Notes: generated from the sequence alone by a model not told the origin. Shown: positions 51,099-59,963, numbered from the stretch's first letter. The stretch is 64,000 bases of DNA from Elusimicrobiota bacterium (GCA_016722575.1 JADKIY010000002.1:1040134-1104133), one strand, 5' to 3'. Translations and numbers: made by a program.

Positions 51099-51414
51099 CT
51101 CCCCGGCCTGGACTCGAACCAGGAACCCTTCGATTACGCTTTTCCCTTGAGTTTCCTCAAGGCGCGGACTATATCATCTCCGGTCCGTGAGGCTTTGGAC
51201 GACGGAGCCAGGCGCTTCCCTCTTGCGAGGTACGAGCTTACGCTCTAGTCTCTGCACCTTCCCGATCTTTGGGATCGGGCTTGGCTCAGGATTGCCTTAT
51301 CCGATGAATCGGATTTAGGGTTCCCTGAATTCACCTGGTTTTCACCAACCTGTTTCCAGGCTGGGCTGCCTTTGCCGTTGACAGTCGAATGCTCCACCAT
51401 TGAGCTACCGGGGA
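51099..51414 (-). tRNA. tRNA-Asn(GTT) interrupted by a group I intron
   Basis: The exons are 51381-51414 (5') and 51099-51136 (3'). Joined, they give a 72-nt tRNA: acceptor TCCCCGG/CCGGGGA with discriminator G, D-arm GCTC...GAGC, anticodon stem TTCGA/TCGAA with loop CTGTTAA (anticodon GTT), and T-arm CCTGG/TTCGAGT/CCAGG. The 5' exon stops after the second anticodon base (U35). Without removing the insert no tRNA folds, so a simple scan could miss it. CCA is not encoded. It is the only Asn tRNA visible in the window. Confidence 0.9.
51137..51380 (-). ncRNA. Group I self-splicing intron in the tRNA-Asn anticodon loop
   Basis: The 244-nt insert carries the four group I core elements in order on the minus strand: P (ATTCAGGGAACCCTAAATCC, 51330-51311), Q (AATCCTGAGCCAAGCC), R (GGTGCAGAGACTAGAG, 51258-51243) and S (GATATAGTCC). 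It begins after an exon U and ends in G (51137), as group I splicing requires. GCAG shortly inside can pair with the exon end CTGU as P1. No homing endonuclease is encoded. The core resembles the IC3 subgroup of bacterial tRNA introns. Confidence 0.92.
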
Positions 51415-51440
51415 AAAAACCTTTGATGCTATTCCCATTG

Positions 51441-51892
51441 CCCTTGGCCGGAGGCCAAGGACTGCGGGCGGTCCCACAGGGACCGAAACCCCCACCGAGC
51501 TACCGGGGAAAAATCCTATTGCTATTACACTTGCGCACAGCGCCAGTGCCGTGGGCGGCCGCATTGCGGCCGAATTCCCCACAGCCATTGCCCTGGGTCA
51601 GAGACCCAGGACTGCGGGCGGCCCCGGAGGGGCCGAATTCCCCGCTGCCCTTGGTCGGAGACCAAGGACGGTGGGCGGCCCCGGGGGGGCCGAATTCCCC
51701 GCTGCCCTTGGTCGGAGACCAAGGACGGTGGGCGGCCCCGGGGGGGCCGAATTCCCCGCTGCCCTTGGTCGGAGACCAAGGACGGTGGGCGGTCCCGGAG
51801 GGGCCGAATTCCCCGCTGCCCTTGGTCGGAGACCAAGGACGGTGGGCGGTCCCACAGGGACCGAGACCCCCACCGAGCTACCGGGGAATAAA
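51441..51892. repeat. 57-bp tandem double-hairpin array with duplicated tRNA 5' fragments
   Basis: GAATTCCCC recurs at 51572, 51635, 51692, 51749 and 51806, giving one 63-bp and three 57-bp intervals. Each unit holds two stems, CCTTGGTC/GACCAAGG and GGCCCC/GGGGCC. A related block of about 73 bp (CCTTGGnCGG..., GGTCCCACAGGGACC, then CACCGAGCTACCGGGGAA) occurs at 51441-51513 and again at 51817-51889. Its last 18 bp copy the tRNA-Asn 5' end. The open frames through it simply reflect the multiple-of-three period. The gene-free stretch 51415-52057 holds nothing else I can identify apart from the PBP leader. Confidence 0.85.
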
Positions 51893-52057
51893 TCTTTTTT
51901 TATTTCCCACGAACTGGATGCGTGGGTGAAATTTTAATGAGCTTTTTGAGACGGGTCATATTACCATTCTGTCCGGGGGGCCGCAAGAAACGGGCGGGGG
52001 TTTTCCGTCGGGTGGGGGCCTTGAGGGGGGCTCCCGAAAAACATAGGATGGTGCGTC

Positions 52058-54268
52058 ATGTCCCCCTTCCACCGCACCGTCTCCCGTCCCGTGGCCGTCG
52101 CCCTTTTCGCCTTCGCGGGCCTGTTGGTGGTCATTTCCCTGGTGCTCCGTCATTTCCTGGTGGACCTGCCCTCCATTCAAAGCCTGGAAAACTACACCCC
52201 CTCCCTGGTGACGAAGCTCTACGACGTCCGGGGCGAGCTGATCACGGAACTTTTCGTCGAGAAACGGAGCGTCCTGCCCCTCACCCAGATCCCCGTGGAC
52301 TTCCAGCACGCGGTGCTGGCCATCGAGGACAACAACTTTTACAGCCACTGGGGGGTGGACGCCAAAGGGGTCATTCGGGCGTTTTTGGCCAACCTGCGCT
52401 CGGGGCGGCTGGTCCAGGGGGCCTCGACCGTCACCCAGCAGTTGGCCAAAAACATCTTTTTGACCCGGGAACGCACCATGACCCGGAAAGTCAAAGAGCT
52501 CCTGCTCACCCTCCAAATGGAGGCCAGCCTCAGCAAAGACGAGATCCTCCAGCTCTACATCAACCAGATCTATTTCGGAAACGGGGCCTACGGGCTGGAG
52601 TCGGCCGCTAAAACCTTTTTCGGCAAATCGGCGGACCAGCTGAACCTGCCGGAATGCGCGCTCCTGGCCGGGCTGCCCAAGGGGCCGGACAAATATTCCC
52701 CCTACCGCCACCGGGACCGGGCCATCCGCCGGCGGAACCTCGTCCTGCGGCGCATGCGGGAAGAGGGCTACATCACCGAGCAGGAAGAACTGCGGGCGGG
52801 CGGGGCGGGACACCTTTTCACCAAGAAGGCGCCGGACAAAATCAACGCCCAGTACTTCGTGGAAATGGTTCGTATTCAGCTGGAGCCCACCTACGGGTCG
52901 GAAGCGCTTTACAAGGGCGGCTACTCCATTTACACCACGCTGGACGCCCGCATGCAACGGGCCGCCGAGGAAGCCACCCAGAAAAACCTCACCTCCTTCG
53001 ACGACCGTTACGCCGAACAGCGGCTGACCCAGCTGGTCAAAGACAAAAAACTGGCCCCGGAATTTTTGGAGAAGTGGAAAAAGTGGAAGGCCGACCCGGA
53101 AAAGAACGAGGAGCCCGAGGAACACGTGGAGCCCGTGCCCGTCCAGGGCGCGCTCGTTTCCGTGGACCCCCACACGGGCGGCATTCGGGCGCTGGTGGGC
53201 GGGCGGGACTTTCAGGAAAGCCAGTTCAACCGGGCCACCCAGGCCAAACGCCAGCCGGGCTCGACCTTTAAACCCTTCGTGTGGCTGGCGGCCCTGGAGT
53301 CCGGACTCACGGCCGCGACGGTGGTGGACGACCTGCCCATCGCCTACACCGACGTGGAGCGACACCCGCGCCTGGTGGCCGAAGCCACGGACTACGCCAC
53401 GCTCATGCAGATGGTCACGGGCTACTACACGCCGGACCTGCCCCCCGACGCGCCCAACCCCATCTGGGCGCCGCGCAACTGGGACGATAAATTTTTGGGG
53501 CCCGTCACCCTTCGGCGCGGTTTGGCCCTTTCCCGAAACCTCGTGTCCGTGCGGTTGATCGACCGCGTGGGCCCCAAGGCCGTGGTGGACCTGGCCCACC
53601 GGGCCGGCATTCAAAGCCCTCTGGACGCGGTGCTCTCCCTGGGGTTGGGCTCGTCGGTGGTCACCGTCCTTGAAATGACGAGCGCCATGGGCACCCTGGC
53701 CAACGGCGGCGTGCACATGCAACCCTTCGCGGTGCTGAAAGTCGTGGACCGTTACGGAAAAGTCCTGGAGGAACACGTGCCCCAGGGCGACCCGGGCCTC
53801 TCGCCCCAGAGCGCCTTTTTGACCACGCGGCTCATGCAGGCCGTGGTGCAGGAAGGCACCGGCGTTTACGCGCGCAACGTGGGGCGGCCCGTGGCCGGCA
53901 AAACCGGAACCACCCAGGACATGCGCGACTTTTGGTTCCTGGGCTTCGGCCCCGACCTGGTGACCGGCGTGTGGCTGGGCTACGACGACTTTGTGCCCCT
54001 GGGGAAGAAACTGACCAGCGCGGGCACCACGGTCCCCTGGTGGACGGACTACATGGCCCAGGCGGTGAAGTTTTTGCCGACCCGGGACTTCCCCGTTCCG
54101 CCCGGCGTGTCCTTCGCCAAAATCGACCGGGACACGGGCTACCTGGCCCTGCCCACCTGCCCCCACGTGGTTCTGGAAGCCTTCCGCGACGGCGCGGCTC
54201 CCAAGGAGTTCTGCCCCGTGGACCACGAGGCCCAGGAAGATTTGAAGGACGAAAACATCACCGAGTGA
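52058..54268 (+). CDS. Class A penicillin-binding protein 1A
   Basis: The 736-aa protein has an N-terminal anchor (VAVALFAFAGLLVVISLVL) and a GT51 transglycosylase domain (AIEDNNFYSHWGVD with the catalytic Glu near residue 88, GASTVTQQLAKNIFL, IYFGNGAYGLESAAKTFFGK). Its transpeptidase has STFKPF (about 402-405), an SxN motif in ALSRNL and AGKTGTTQD (about 612). It polymerises and cross-links peptidoglycan in the periplasm. ATG 52058 is preceded by AGGATGG. The antiporter gene begins within its stop codon. Confidence 0.95.
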   Translation: MSPFHRTVSRPVAVALFAFAGLLVVISLVLRHFLVDLPSIQSLENYTPSLVTKLYDVRGELITELFVEKRSVLPLTQIPVDFQHAVLAIEDNNFYSHWGVDAKGVIRAFLANLRSGRLVQGASTVTQQLAKNIFLTRERTMTRKVKELLLTLQMEASLSKDEILQLYINQIYFGNGAYGLESAAKTFFGKSADQLNLPECALLAGLPKGPDKYSPYRHRDRAIRRRNLVLRRMREEGYITEQEELRAGGAGHLFTKKAPDKINAQYFVEMVRIQLEPTYGSEALYKGGYSIYTTLDARMQRAAEEATQKNLTSFDDRYAEQRLTQLVKDKKLAPEFLEKWKKWKADPEKNEEPEEHVEPVPVQGALVSVDPHTGGIRALVGGRDFQESQFNRATQAKRQPGSTFKPFVWLAALESGLTAATVVDDLPIAYTDVERHPRLVAEATDYATLMQMVTGYYTPDLPPDAPNPIWAPRNWDDKFLGPVTLRRGLALSRNLVSVRLIDRVGPKAVVDLAHRAGIQSPLDAVLSLGLGSSVVTVLEMTSAMGTLANGGVHMQPFAVLKVVDRYGKVLEEHVPQGDPGLSPQSAFLTTRLMQAVVQEGTGVYARNVGRPVAGKTGTTQDMRDFWFLGFGPDLVTGVWLGYDDFVPLGKKLTSAGTTVPWWTDYMAQAVKFLPTRDFPVPPGVSFAKIDRDTGYLALPTCPHVVLEAFRDGAAPKEFCPVDHEAQEDLKDENITE

Positions 54269-55944
54269 CCGCCTCCCCGACCCCGGCGGAATTTTCCCTC
54301 CTCACCGACATCGCCCTCGGCATCGTTTTCGCCGCCGCGGCCTCCCACGTGGCGCGGATTCTCCGCCAACCGCTCATTTTGGGCTACGTGCTGGGGGGCG
54401 TGCTTTTGGGTTCCCACCTGGGCTTCGGCCTCGTCACCGACGAGCGGAGCATCGAACTGATCTCCGAAATCGGGCTCATCTTCCTGTTGTTCATCATCGG
54501 CTTGGAAATCAATCTGCGGGAGTTGGCCAAAATGGGCAAGGCCGCCCTGGCCGTGGGCGGGCTTCAAATGGCGGGGGGCGTCGCCCTGGGCGGGCTGTTC
54601 TTCGGCTCCCTGCGTTCGGTCTTCGGCGTGGGGTCCTTCGAGGTGTTGTATCTGGCCGTGGCCACGGCCCTCAGCTCCACCCTGATCGTCGTGAAGGTCC
54701 TCCACGACAAATTCGAACTGCACACCACCTCGGGGCGGCTCACGGTGGGCGTGCTCGTGCTCCAGGACCTGGCGGCCATTTTGTTCCTGGCCCTCCAACC
54801 CAACCTGTCCCACCCGGAACTGGTTCACATCGCCTCGTCGTTAAGCCTGGGCCTGGCCCTGGTGGGCGTGTCCTTCCTGGTGAGCCGCTTCCTCTTAAGT
54901 CCGCTCTTCGCCTCCGCCGCGCGGCTGCCGGAATTGGTGCTTCTGACTTCCATCGCCTGGTGCTTCGGCCTGGGCGCGGCGGCGGAACACCTGGGGCTCT
55001 CCAAGGAAATGGGCGCTCTGATCGCGGGCTTAAGCATCGCGGCCTTTCCCTACGGGGCCGACGTGATCTCCAAACTTTCCGGCGTGCGGGACTTCTTCGT
55101 GACGCTCTTCTTCGTTTCCCTGGGCCTTAAAGTCGCGCCCCCGACCGCCCACACCCTGGGGCTCTCGGGTCTCATGATCCTTTTTGTTTTCGCCAGCCGC
55201 CTCGCGACCGTGGCGCCCACGGCGGCGGTGATGAAGCAGGGGTGGCGGAACGGGCTGATCGTCGGATTAAACCTCTCCCAGATCAGCGAGTTCTCCCTGG
55301 TCATCCTGGCCCTGGGCACGGGCTACGGCCACGTCTCGGCGGACCTGTCGGCCCTGGTGCTGACGGCGCTCCTGCTGGCGTCGGTGGTCTCGACTTACGC
55401 CATTCAGTTCAACGACAAATTGGTGCGCGCCCTTCTGGCCGTCCTGGGTTTCGTGGGAATACGGGAGCGGTCCACGAACCACCCCGCGGAAGCGCAACTG
55501 CTGAAGGAACACCGGGACATCGTGCTCCTGGGTTGTTACCGCATCGGCCAGGGATTTTTGAGCGCGGTCGAGAAATCGGCCCCGAGCCTTAAAAAAAGAA
55601 TCTTGGTGGTGGATTACGACGCCACCCAAAAAGACCGCCTCCGAGCCCGGGGCTTCCATTGGCTCTACGGCGACCTGGCGAACCCGGAGACCCTCCGCCA
55701 CATCGGCATCGAACAGGCGAGCATCGTGATTTGCTCCATCTCCGACACCTTCCTCAAGGGCATCACCAACCGGCGCTTGCTCTCGCACTTGAAGGACCTC
55801 AGCCCCAAGGCCAAGATCGTCATGACGGCGGACGAGAACGAGGAGGCGGACCGGATGCTGAAGGAAGGGGCGGGGGACGTGATGGTCTCCGGACGGCTGT
55901 CCGGAGCGTACTTGTTCGATTTGGTGACGGGGAAGAACCGCTAG
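54265..55944 (+). CDS. KefB-type cation/proton antiporter with TrkA-N domain
   Basis: GTG 54265 overlaps the PBP stop by 4 nt, giving 559 aa; the frame extending upstream is PBP shadow. About twelve helices form the CPA2 domain (ILRQPLILGYVLGGVLLGSH, IIGLEINLREL, LSSTLIVVKVLHDKFEL). A cytoplasmic TrkA-N domain follows from about residue 415 (DIVLLGCYRIGQGFLSAVEK, VDYDATQKDRL, GDLANPETLRHIGIEQASIV). These proteins exchange K+ or Na+ for protons under nucleotide control. Coupling to a peptidoglycan synthase is unusual, and I can offer no functional link. Confidence 0.9.
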   Translation: MTASPTPAEFSLLTDIALGIVFAAAASHVARILRQPLILGYVLGGVLLGSHLGFGLVTDERSIELISEIGLIFLLFIIGLEINLRELAKMGKAALAVGGLQMAGGVALGGLFFGSLRSVFGVGSFEVLYLAVATALSSTLIVVKVLHDKFELHTTSGRLTVGVLVLQDLAAILFLALQPNLSHPELVHIASSLSLGLALVGVSFLVSRFLLSPLFASAARLPELVLLTSIAWCFGLGAAAEHLGLSKEMGALIAGLSIAAFPYGADVISKLSGVRDFFVTLFFVSLGLKVAPPTAHTLGLSGLMILFVFASRLATVAPTAAVMKQGWRNGLIVGLNLSQISEFSLVILALGTGYGHVSADLSALVLTALLLASVVSTYAIQFNDKLVRALLAVLGFVGIRERSTNHPAEAQLLKEHRDIVLLGCYRIGQGFLSAVEKSAPSLKKRILVVDYDATQKDRLRARGFHWLYGDLANPETLRHIGIEQASIVICSISDTFLKGITNRRLLSHLKDLSPKAKIVMTADENEEADRMLKEGAGDVMVSGRLSGAYLFDLVTGKNR

Positions 55945-55963
55945 AGATCAGAGGAGAACCCTT

Positions 55964-55994
55964 GGATTCCGGCTGGAAGCATGCCGGAATGACG
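55964..55994. repeat. Short palindromic repeat between convergent genes
   Basis: ATTCCGGC (55966-55973) and GCCGGAAT (55983-55990) form a hairpin in the form GGATTCCGGC...GCCGGAATGACGGG. This pattern is widespread as a dispersed intergenic palindrome in many bacteria. Only this copy is obvious here. It may also terminate both converging genes. Confidence 0.5.
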
Positions 55995-56023
55995 GGCAAG
56001 AGGATTTAAAGCAACCCGTTAGG

Positions 56024-56986
56024 CTAAGTTCGCACCGGGGTGAGGGCCGGGCGGCCCTCTAGAACAGCCAGCACGTTCTTGGCCGCCAGGACCGACATCT
56101 CGGCCCGGGTTTCAAAGGTGGCGCTCCCGGCGTGTGGGGCCAACAAAACGTTCGGCAATTCCGCCAACCCCGCGGCCAATTGCGGTTCCCTCTCAAAAAC
56201 GTCCAACCCCGCGGCGAAAATCTTTTTTTGTTTCAGCGCCCGCACCAGGGCCTCCTCGTCCACCACGGGCCCCCGGGCCGTGTTGACCAGGACCGCCGTG
56301 GGTTTCATGGACGACAATTCCTTTTCGCCGATCAAATGCCGCGTTTCCGCCGTGAGCGGCACGTGCAGGGAAACAAAATCGCTTTCGGCCAAAAGCCGGG
56401 GCAAATCCACCCGCACGGCCCGGGCCTCCCGCTCGATCTCCGGGTGGGCCGACCGGGCGTGGTAAAGCACCGGCATGCCGAACCCCGCGCCGATCCGCGC
56501 CACCGCCGCGCCGATGCGCCCCGCCCCCACGATCCCCAGGGTTTTCCCGGAAACGCCCACGCCCAAATGAAGGAGCGGCGCCCACCCGCGAAAGCCGCCT
56601 TCCCGGGTCAACCGGTCGCCCTCGACCACCCGTCGGGCGGCGCCCAAAAGGAGCGCCCAGGCCAGCTCGGCGGTCGCCCGAGTCAAAACGTCCGGGGTGT
56701 TGGTGACGACGACGCCCCGGGCCGCCGCGGCGGCGCGATCGATGTTGTCCACGCCGACCGCGTAGTTGGCCACGACTTTCAAATTTTTCCCGGCGTCCAA
56801 CAGCGCGGCGTCCACCCGGTCCACCAACTGGACGATCAGCCCGTCGCATCGGGCCGCGAGCGCCCGAAGCTCCTCGGGCGAGAGAGGCCGGTCTTCCTCG
56901 TTTAAAATCACCGTCGCGCCGGAAGCGCGAAGCAGGTCCAGCCCTTCCGGCGGAAGCCGCCGCGTGACGCCGATGGTTTTAGCCAC
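56024..56986 (-). CDS. D-isomer 2-hydroxyacid dehydrogenase (glyoxylate/hydroxypyruvate reductase-like)
   Basis: I start at GTG 56986 (VAKTIGVTRRLPPEGLDLL), giving 320 aa; the frame to 57112 overlaps glycerate kinase. Motifs: VVANYAVGVDNIDRAAAAAR, NAD loop LGIVGAGRIGAAVARIG, VNTARGPVVDEEALVRAL (catalytic Arg), GLDVFEREP (Glu) and APHAGSATFETR (His). With glycerate kinase directly upstream and overlapping by 8 nt, a glycerate dehydrogenase/hydroxypyruvate reductase role is likely. Confidence 0.92.
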   Translation of the reverse strand: MAKTIGVTRRLPPEGLDLLRASGATVILNEEDRPLSPEELRALAARCDGLIVQLVDRVDAALLDAGKNLKVVANYAVGVDNIDRAAAAARGVVVTNTPDVLTRATAELAWALLLGAARRVVEGDRLTREGGFRGWAPLLHLGVGVSGKTLGIVGAGRIGAAVARIGAGFGMPVLYHARSAHPEIEREARAVRVDLPRLLAESDFVSLHVPLTAETRHLIGEKELSSMKPTAVLVNTARGPVVDEEALVRALKQKKIFAAGLDVFEREPQLAAGLAELPNVLLAPHAGSATFETRAEMSVLAAKNVLAVLEGRPALTPVRT

Positions 56987-58103
56987 GCCGGACCCTTCCC
57001 ATGAAATAATTCGCGGCGGCCGATTCCAAAAGAACGCCGGCCCGGGCCATGGCGCGCCGCGTGGAAAGTCCCGGCGCCAAGGGCACCACCGCCGCTCCCA
57101 AACGGTCGCCACGCCGGCGGGCGCCCGGCGTCACGCTCCCGGCGAAAATCGCCAATATTTTCTTTTCCCGTCGGCACAAAGTCACAAGCCCCCCCACCGT
57201 TTTGCCGCCGAAGGACGTTTCGTCCAGTCGCCCTTCGCCCGTGAGCACCACGTCGGCCCACCGCACGTTGCGTTCTAAATCCACGACGTCGAAAACAAAA
57301 GGCGCCCCGGGCAAAACCCGGGCCCCCGCCCAGGGAACGAGACCGGCCGCCACGCCGCCGGCGGCGCCGCTTCCGGGCCCCGCGCCCTTCCCCGTCCATC
57401 GCTCCAAGAGAGCCAGGCCCTTTTCCAACCGATGCACCTGGGCCGGGGTCGCGCCCTTTTGGGGACCGAAGACCCGGGCCGCGCCCCCGGCCCCGAGCAG
57501 GGGATTGCGAACGTCGGTCAGCAGGAAGAGGCGGATTTTCTTCAAACGCGGGTCCAGCCCTTCGACGTCCAACGAGGCCAGGCGGGAAAAATCGCCGCCC
57601 AGGAATGGCCGGGAGAGAGGCGCCAACCCATTGCCCGCCCGCACAAAAATCGTCGCCCCCAGGGCTTGAAGAATTCCCAGCCCGCCGTCCACGGTGGCGC
57701 TTCCCCCGAGAGCCAGGTAAACGGTTCGAGCCCCGGCGTCCAAAGCGGCGCGAAGAAGTTCTCCCGTGCCGAAGGCCGTGGTTTTTTCGGGGTTTCTTGA
57801 GGAAGGCGGAACGAGGGCCAGGCCCGAGGCCCGGGCCATTTCAATCACGGCCAATCGACGGCGGGGCGCGTAGGCCCAGAGGGCTTGAAGGGGACGCCCC
57901 AGCGGGCCCGTGACCCTGGCGCGCCTCGGCCGGGCGCCGAAGACCCGGGAGAGAACTTCCAGGGTGTCGTCGCCGCCGTCGGCCAGGGGGCAAAGGCGAA
58001 TTTGAGGAAAGGGGCGAATGGATTTTCGAGCGCCCCGGGCCAGGGCGCGGGCGGCGTCCCCGGCGGTCAGGCTTCCTTTAAAGGCGTTGGGCGCGACCAG
58101 CAC
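56979..58103 (-). CDS. glxK: Glycerate 2-kinase (GlxK/GarK type)
   Basis: The 374-aa protein matches the type 1 glycerate kinase: VAPNAFKGSLTAGDAARAL, CPLADGGDDTLEVL, VEMARASGLALV-like IEMARASGLAL, LALGGSATVDGGLGILQALG and VVLTGEGRLDETSFGGKT. It phosphorylates D-glycerate, joining it to glycolysis. The start is GTG 58103, 10 nt after the alr stop; an in-frame upstream stretch offers no start codon. With the following dehydrogenase it forms a glyoxylate/glycerate pair at the end of a long operon. Confidence 0.93.
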   Translation of the reverse strand: MLVAPNAFKGSLTAGDAARALARGARKSIRPFPQIRLCPLADGGDDTLEVLSRVFGARPRRARVTGPLGRPLQALWAYAPRRRLAVIEMARASGLALVPPSSRNPEKTTAFGTGELLRAALDAGARTVYLALGGSATVDGGLGILQALGATIFVRAGNGLAPLSRPFLGGDFSRLASLDVEGLDPRLKKIRLFLLTDVRNPLLGAGGAARVFGPQKGATPAQVHRLEKGLALLERWTGKGAGPGSGAAGGVAAGLVPWAGARVLPGAPFVFDVVDLERNVRWADVVLTGEGRLDETSFGGKTVGGLVTLCRREKKILAIFAGSVTPGARRRGDRLGAAVVPLAPGLSTRRAMARAGVLLESAAANYFMGRVRRG

Positions 58104-58113
58104 CCGAAGCCGG

Positions 58114-59154
58114 CTATTTATAAACCTTCTCCCAAAGGGCCGAAGCGGTGCGGCGGAGAGGCAGGGCGGCGATGTCGCCTTCCCGGGGCGGCCGGGACAG
58201 TCCGGAGAGGTCCACCACCGAATGGCTCATGCCCACGCGGCCGACCACGGGGCACCGCACGCCCTCGACCGTCACCCAATAGGGGTTTCCCCGGGCGGGG
58301 GCCAACTCCATGGTAAAGCCGTGGGCGTAGCCCACGGGCAGGGTGCCCAGGGCCATGGGTTTTTCGGCGATGAATTGACTTCCGTAGCCGACGGTGTCGC
58401 CGGGACTGGCCCGGGTCACGCGGACCACCCGGGTTTGGGGGAACCAGGGGTTTTTAAGCGGCAAGTCTTTTTTCGTCGGGTTCATGCCGTAAAGGAGGTT
58501 GCCGACCCGCACGCCGCCCAATCGGAATTCCGGAAAATCCAAAAGGACCGCGCTGTCCGCCGCGTGCAGGCGGGCCTTGGGGAAGGGCCCCAGGAGCGGC
58601 TTGACCGCCGCGGCGAAGGCCCGCAGGCGGCGGTCCACTTCGCCGGCGTTTTTGTCCGCCATGTAACCCGGGTGGGCGAAAACGCCGTCCAGCCGGAGGC
58701 CCGGCAGGGCTTCGATCTTTTTCAGGAAATCCGCCAGGCCCTCCAGGGGGATTCCCCAGCGGCGAAGACCCAAATCCACTTTCACCTGAACGGACACCGG
58801 CCGGGCGCGGCCCCGACGGGCCAGGGCCTTGAGCAGGGGCTCGTTGTCCACCATGACCGACAAATTTTCCTTGGCGGCCAGGGCCGCCTCCGCCGGGTCC
58901 ACCGGGCCCATGACCAGGATGGGCGAGCGAACGCCGGCCCGGCGCAGGGGCAGGGCTTCTTCCAAATAGGTCACCGCCAGGTCCCGGGCCCCCGCGTCCA
59001 TACAGGCCTTGGCCACCCGCGCCGCGCCGTGGCCGTAGGCGTCGCCTTTGACCACGGCCGTCACCGGCGCCGACGGCCCCACAAGCCGCCGAACCGTCCG
59101 GAGGTTGGCGGCGATGGCGCCGAGGTCGATCTCCACCCAGCGGAGGGGCTTCAA
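58114..59154 (-). CDS. alr: Alanine racemase
   Basis: The 346-aa protein has the PLP Lys36 in VTAVVKGDAYGHGA (the family usually has KADAYGHG), GVFAHPGYMADK, RVGNLLYGMNP, the catalytic Tyr region GDTVGYGSQF and PLPVGYAHGF-like LGTLPVGYAHGF, and VVGRVGMSHSVVDLS. It makes D-alanine for peptidoglycan. TTG 59154 overlaps the stop of the FemX-like gene by 4 nt (TTGA), so translation is coupled. Confidence 0.93.
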   Translation of the reverse strand: MKPLRWVEIDLGAIAANLRTVRRLVGPSAPVTAVVKGDAYGHGAARVAKACMDAGARDLAVTYLEEALPLRRAGVRSPILVMGPVDPAEAALAAKENLSVMVDNEPLLKALARRGRARPVSVQVKVDLGLRRWGIPLEGLADFLKKIEALPGLRLDGVFAHPGYMADKNAGEVDRRLRAFAAAVKPLLGPFPKARLHAADSAVLLDFPEFRLGGVRVGNLLYGMNPTKKDLPLKNPWFPQTRVVRVTRASPGDTVGYGSQFIAEKPMALGTLPVGYAHGFTMELAPARGNPYWVTVEGVRCPVVGRVGMSHSVVDLSGLSRPPREGDIAALPLRRTASALWEKVYK

Positions 59155-59963
59155 TCGGACTCCCCGGCCGTGCGGCTCGTCCGTCGGAACAACAACAGGT
59201 GGCGGATTTTTTTAAAGAGGGGCCAGCCGTAGATCCACAACCAATAGAGCCAGGGGACGTAGACCCGGTCGAACTCCCCGATAAATTCCGTGAAGACGCC
59301 GCCGAAGCCTTTTTTAAACCGGAAGAGGCCGAAGAGCGGATCGTCGGGCAAGGGGTTGCTCGGCACGCCGCGAAAATCGTAGACGAGGCAGCCGTGGGCC
59401 TTGGCCCAGCGGACCATGGTCCATTGAACCAGGTGGTTGGGCATGTACTGGCGGCCGGTGTTGGCGCTGGCGCCGTAGGCGTAGAGGCAGAGGGGGCCGC
59501 TCTTCAAGGCCAGGGACCCGGCGATGGCCTGGCCCTCGCGCTCGGCCAAAAAGAACTGGGCGTCGCCCCGGGGCTCGAACTGTTCCTGAATGTCCAACAG
59601 GTAGCGAAGAGGGCGGATCAAAAATTTGTCCCGCACGGCGGTTTCTTGCAGGAGGCGGAAAAAGGTCTCCACGTCCTTCCGGTCCGACACGGGGCGGACG
59701 GTGACGCCCTTTTTTTCCGCCAGTCGGATGTTGTAGCGGGCCTTCTGGTCCATCCCGGCCAGGAGAGCCTCCTCCGTCGGCCGCAGGTCCAGGCGGAAAA
59801 CGCACCGGGGCTGAACGCCGGACAAACTGCCGACGGACGGGGCCGGCCGAAACCCGTTTCGCCGAAGGGCCTCCGTGAGAAGTTCCGCCGGGCCGGGCAC
59901 GTCCGGGTCGATTTTAAGGGAACACCGCCCGGCGTTCCCGGGCCAGGGCCTGGGCGCGCTCAA
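59151..59963 (-). CDS. FemX/FemAB-like aminoacyltransferase, C-terminal part (frameshifted)
   Basis: From about 59918 this frame carries the main GNAT-like FemAB domain: LKIDPDVPGPAELLTEALRR, MDQKARYNIRLAEKKGVTVR, VYDFRGVPSNPLPDDPLFGL, FRFKKGFGGVFTEFIGEFD. The family adds amino acids to peptidoglycan precursors using aminoacyl-tRNA. The first dozen residues in this frame (MSAPRPWPGNAGRC) come from reading the wrong frame upstream of the indel. It sits directly before alr, consistent with cell-wall synthesis. Confidence 0.87.
   Translation of the reverse strand: MSAPRPWPGNAGRCSLKIDPDVPGPAELLTEALRRNGFRPAPSVGSLSGVQPRCVFRLDLRPTEEALLAGMDQKARYNIRLAEKKGVTVRPVSDRKDVETFFRLLQETAVRDKFLIRPLRYLLDIQEQFEPRGDAQFFLAEREGQAIAGSLALKSGPLCLYAYGASANTGRQYMPNHLVQWTMVRWAKAHGCLVYDFRGVPSNPLPDDPLFGLFRFKKGFGGVFTEFIGEFDRVYVPWLYWLWIYGWPLFKKIRHLLLFRRTSRTAGESD

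Noticed and set aside
51572..51862. CRISPR array
   Set aside because: Regularly spaced repeats, but the whole 57-bp unit is repeated with no unique spacers, and no cas gene is present.
51372..51937. Repeat proteins encoded in the 57-bp array
   Set aside because: All frames stay open because the period is divisible by three; no ribosome site, and the frame overlaps the tRNA gene.
56018..56024. GTTAGGC as a fourth integron core site
   Set aside because: An isolated heptamer overlapping the end of a high-GC core gene, without palindromic attC structure.
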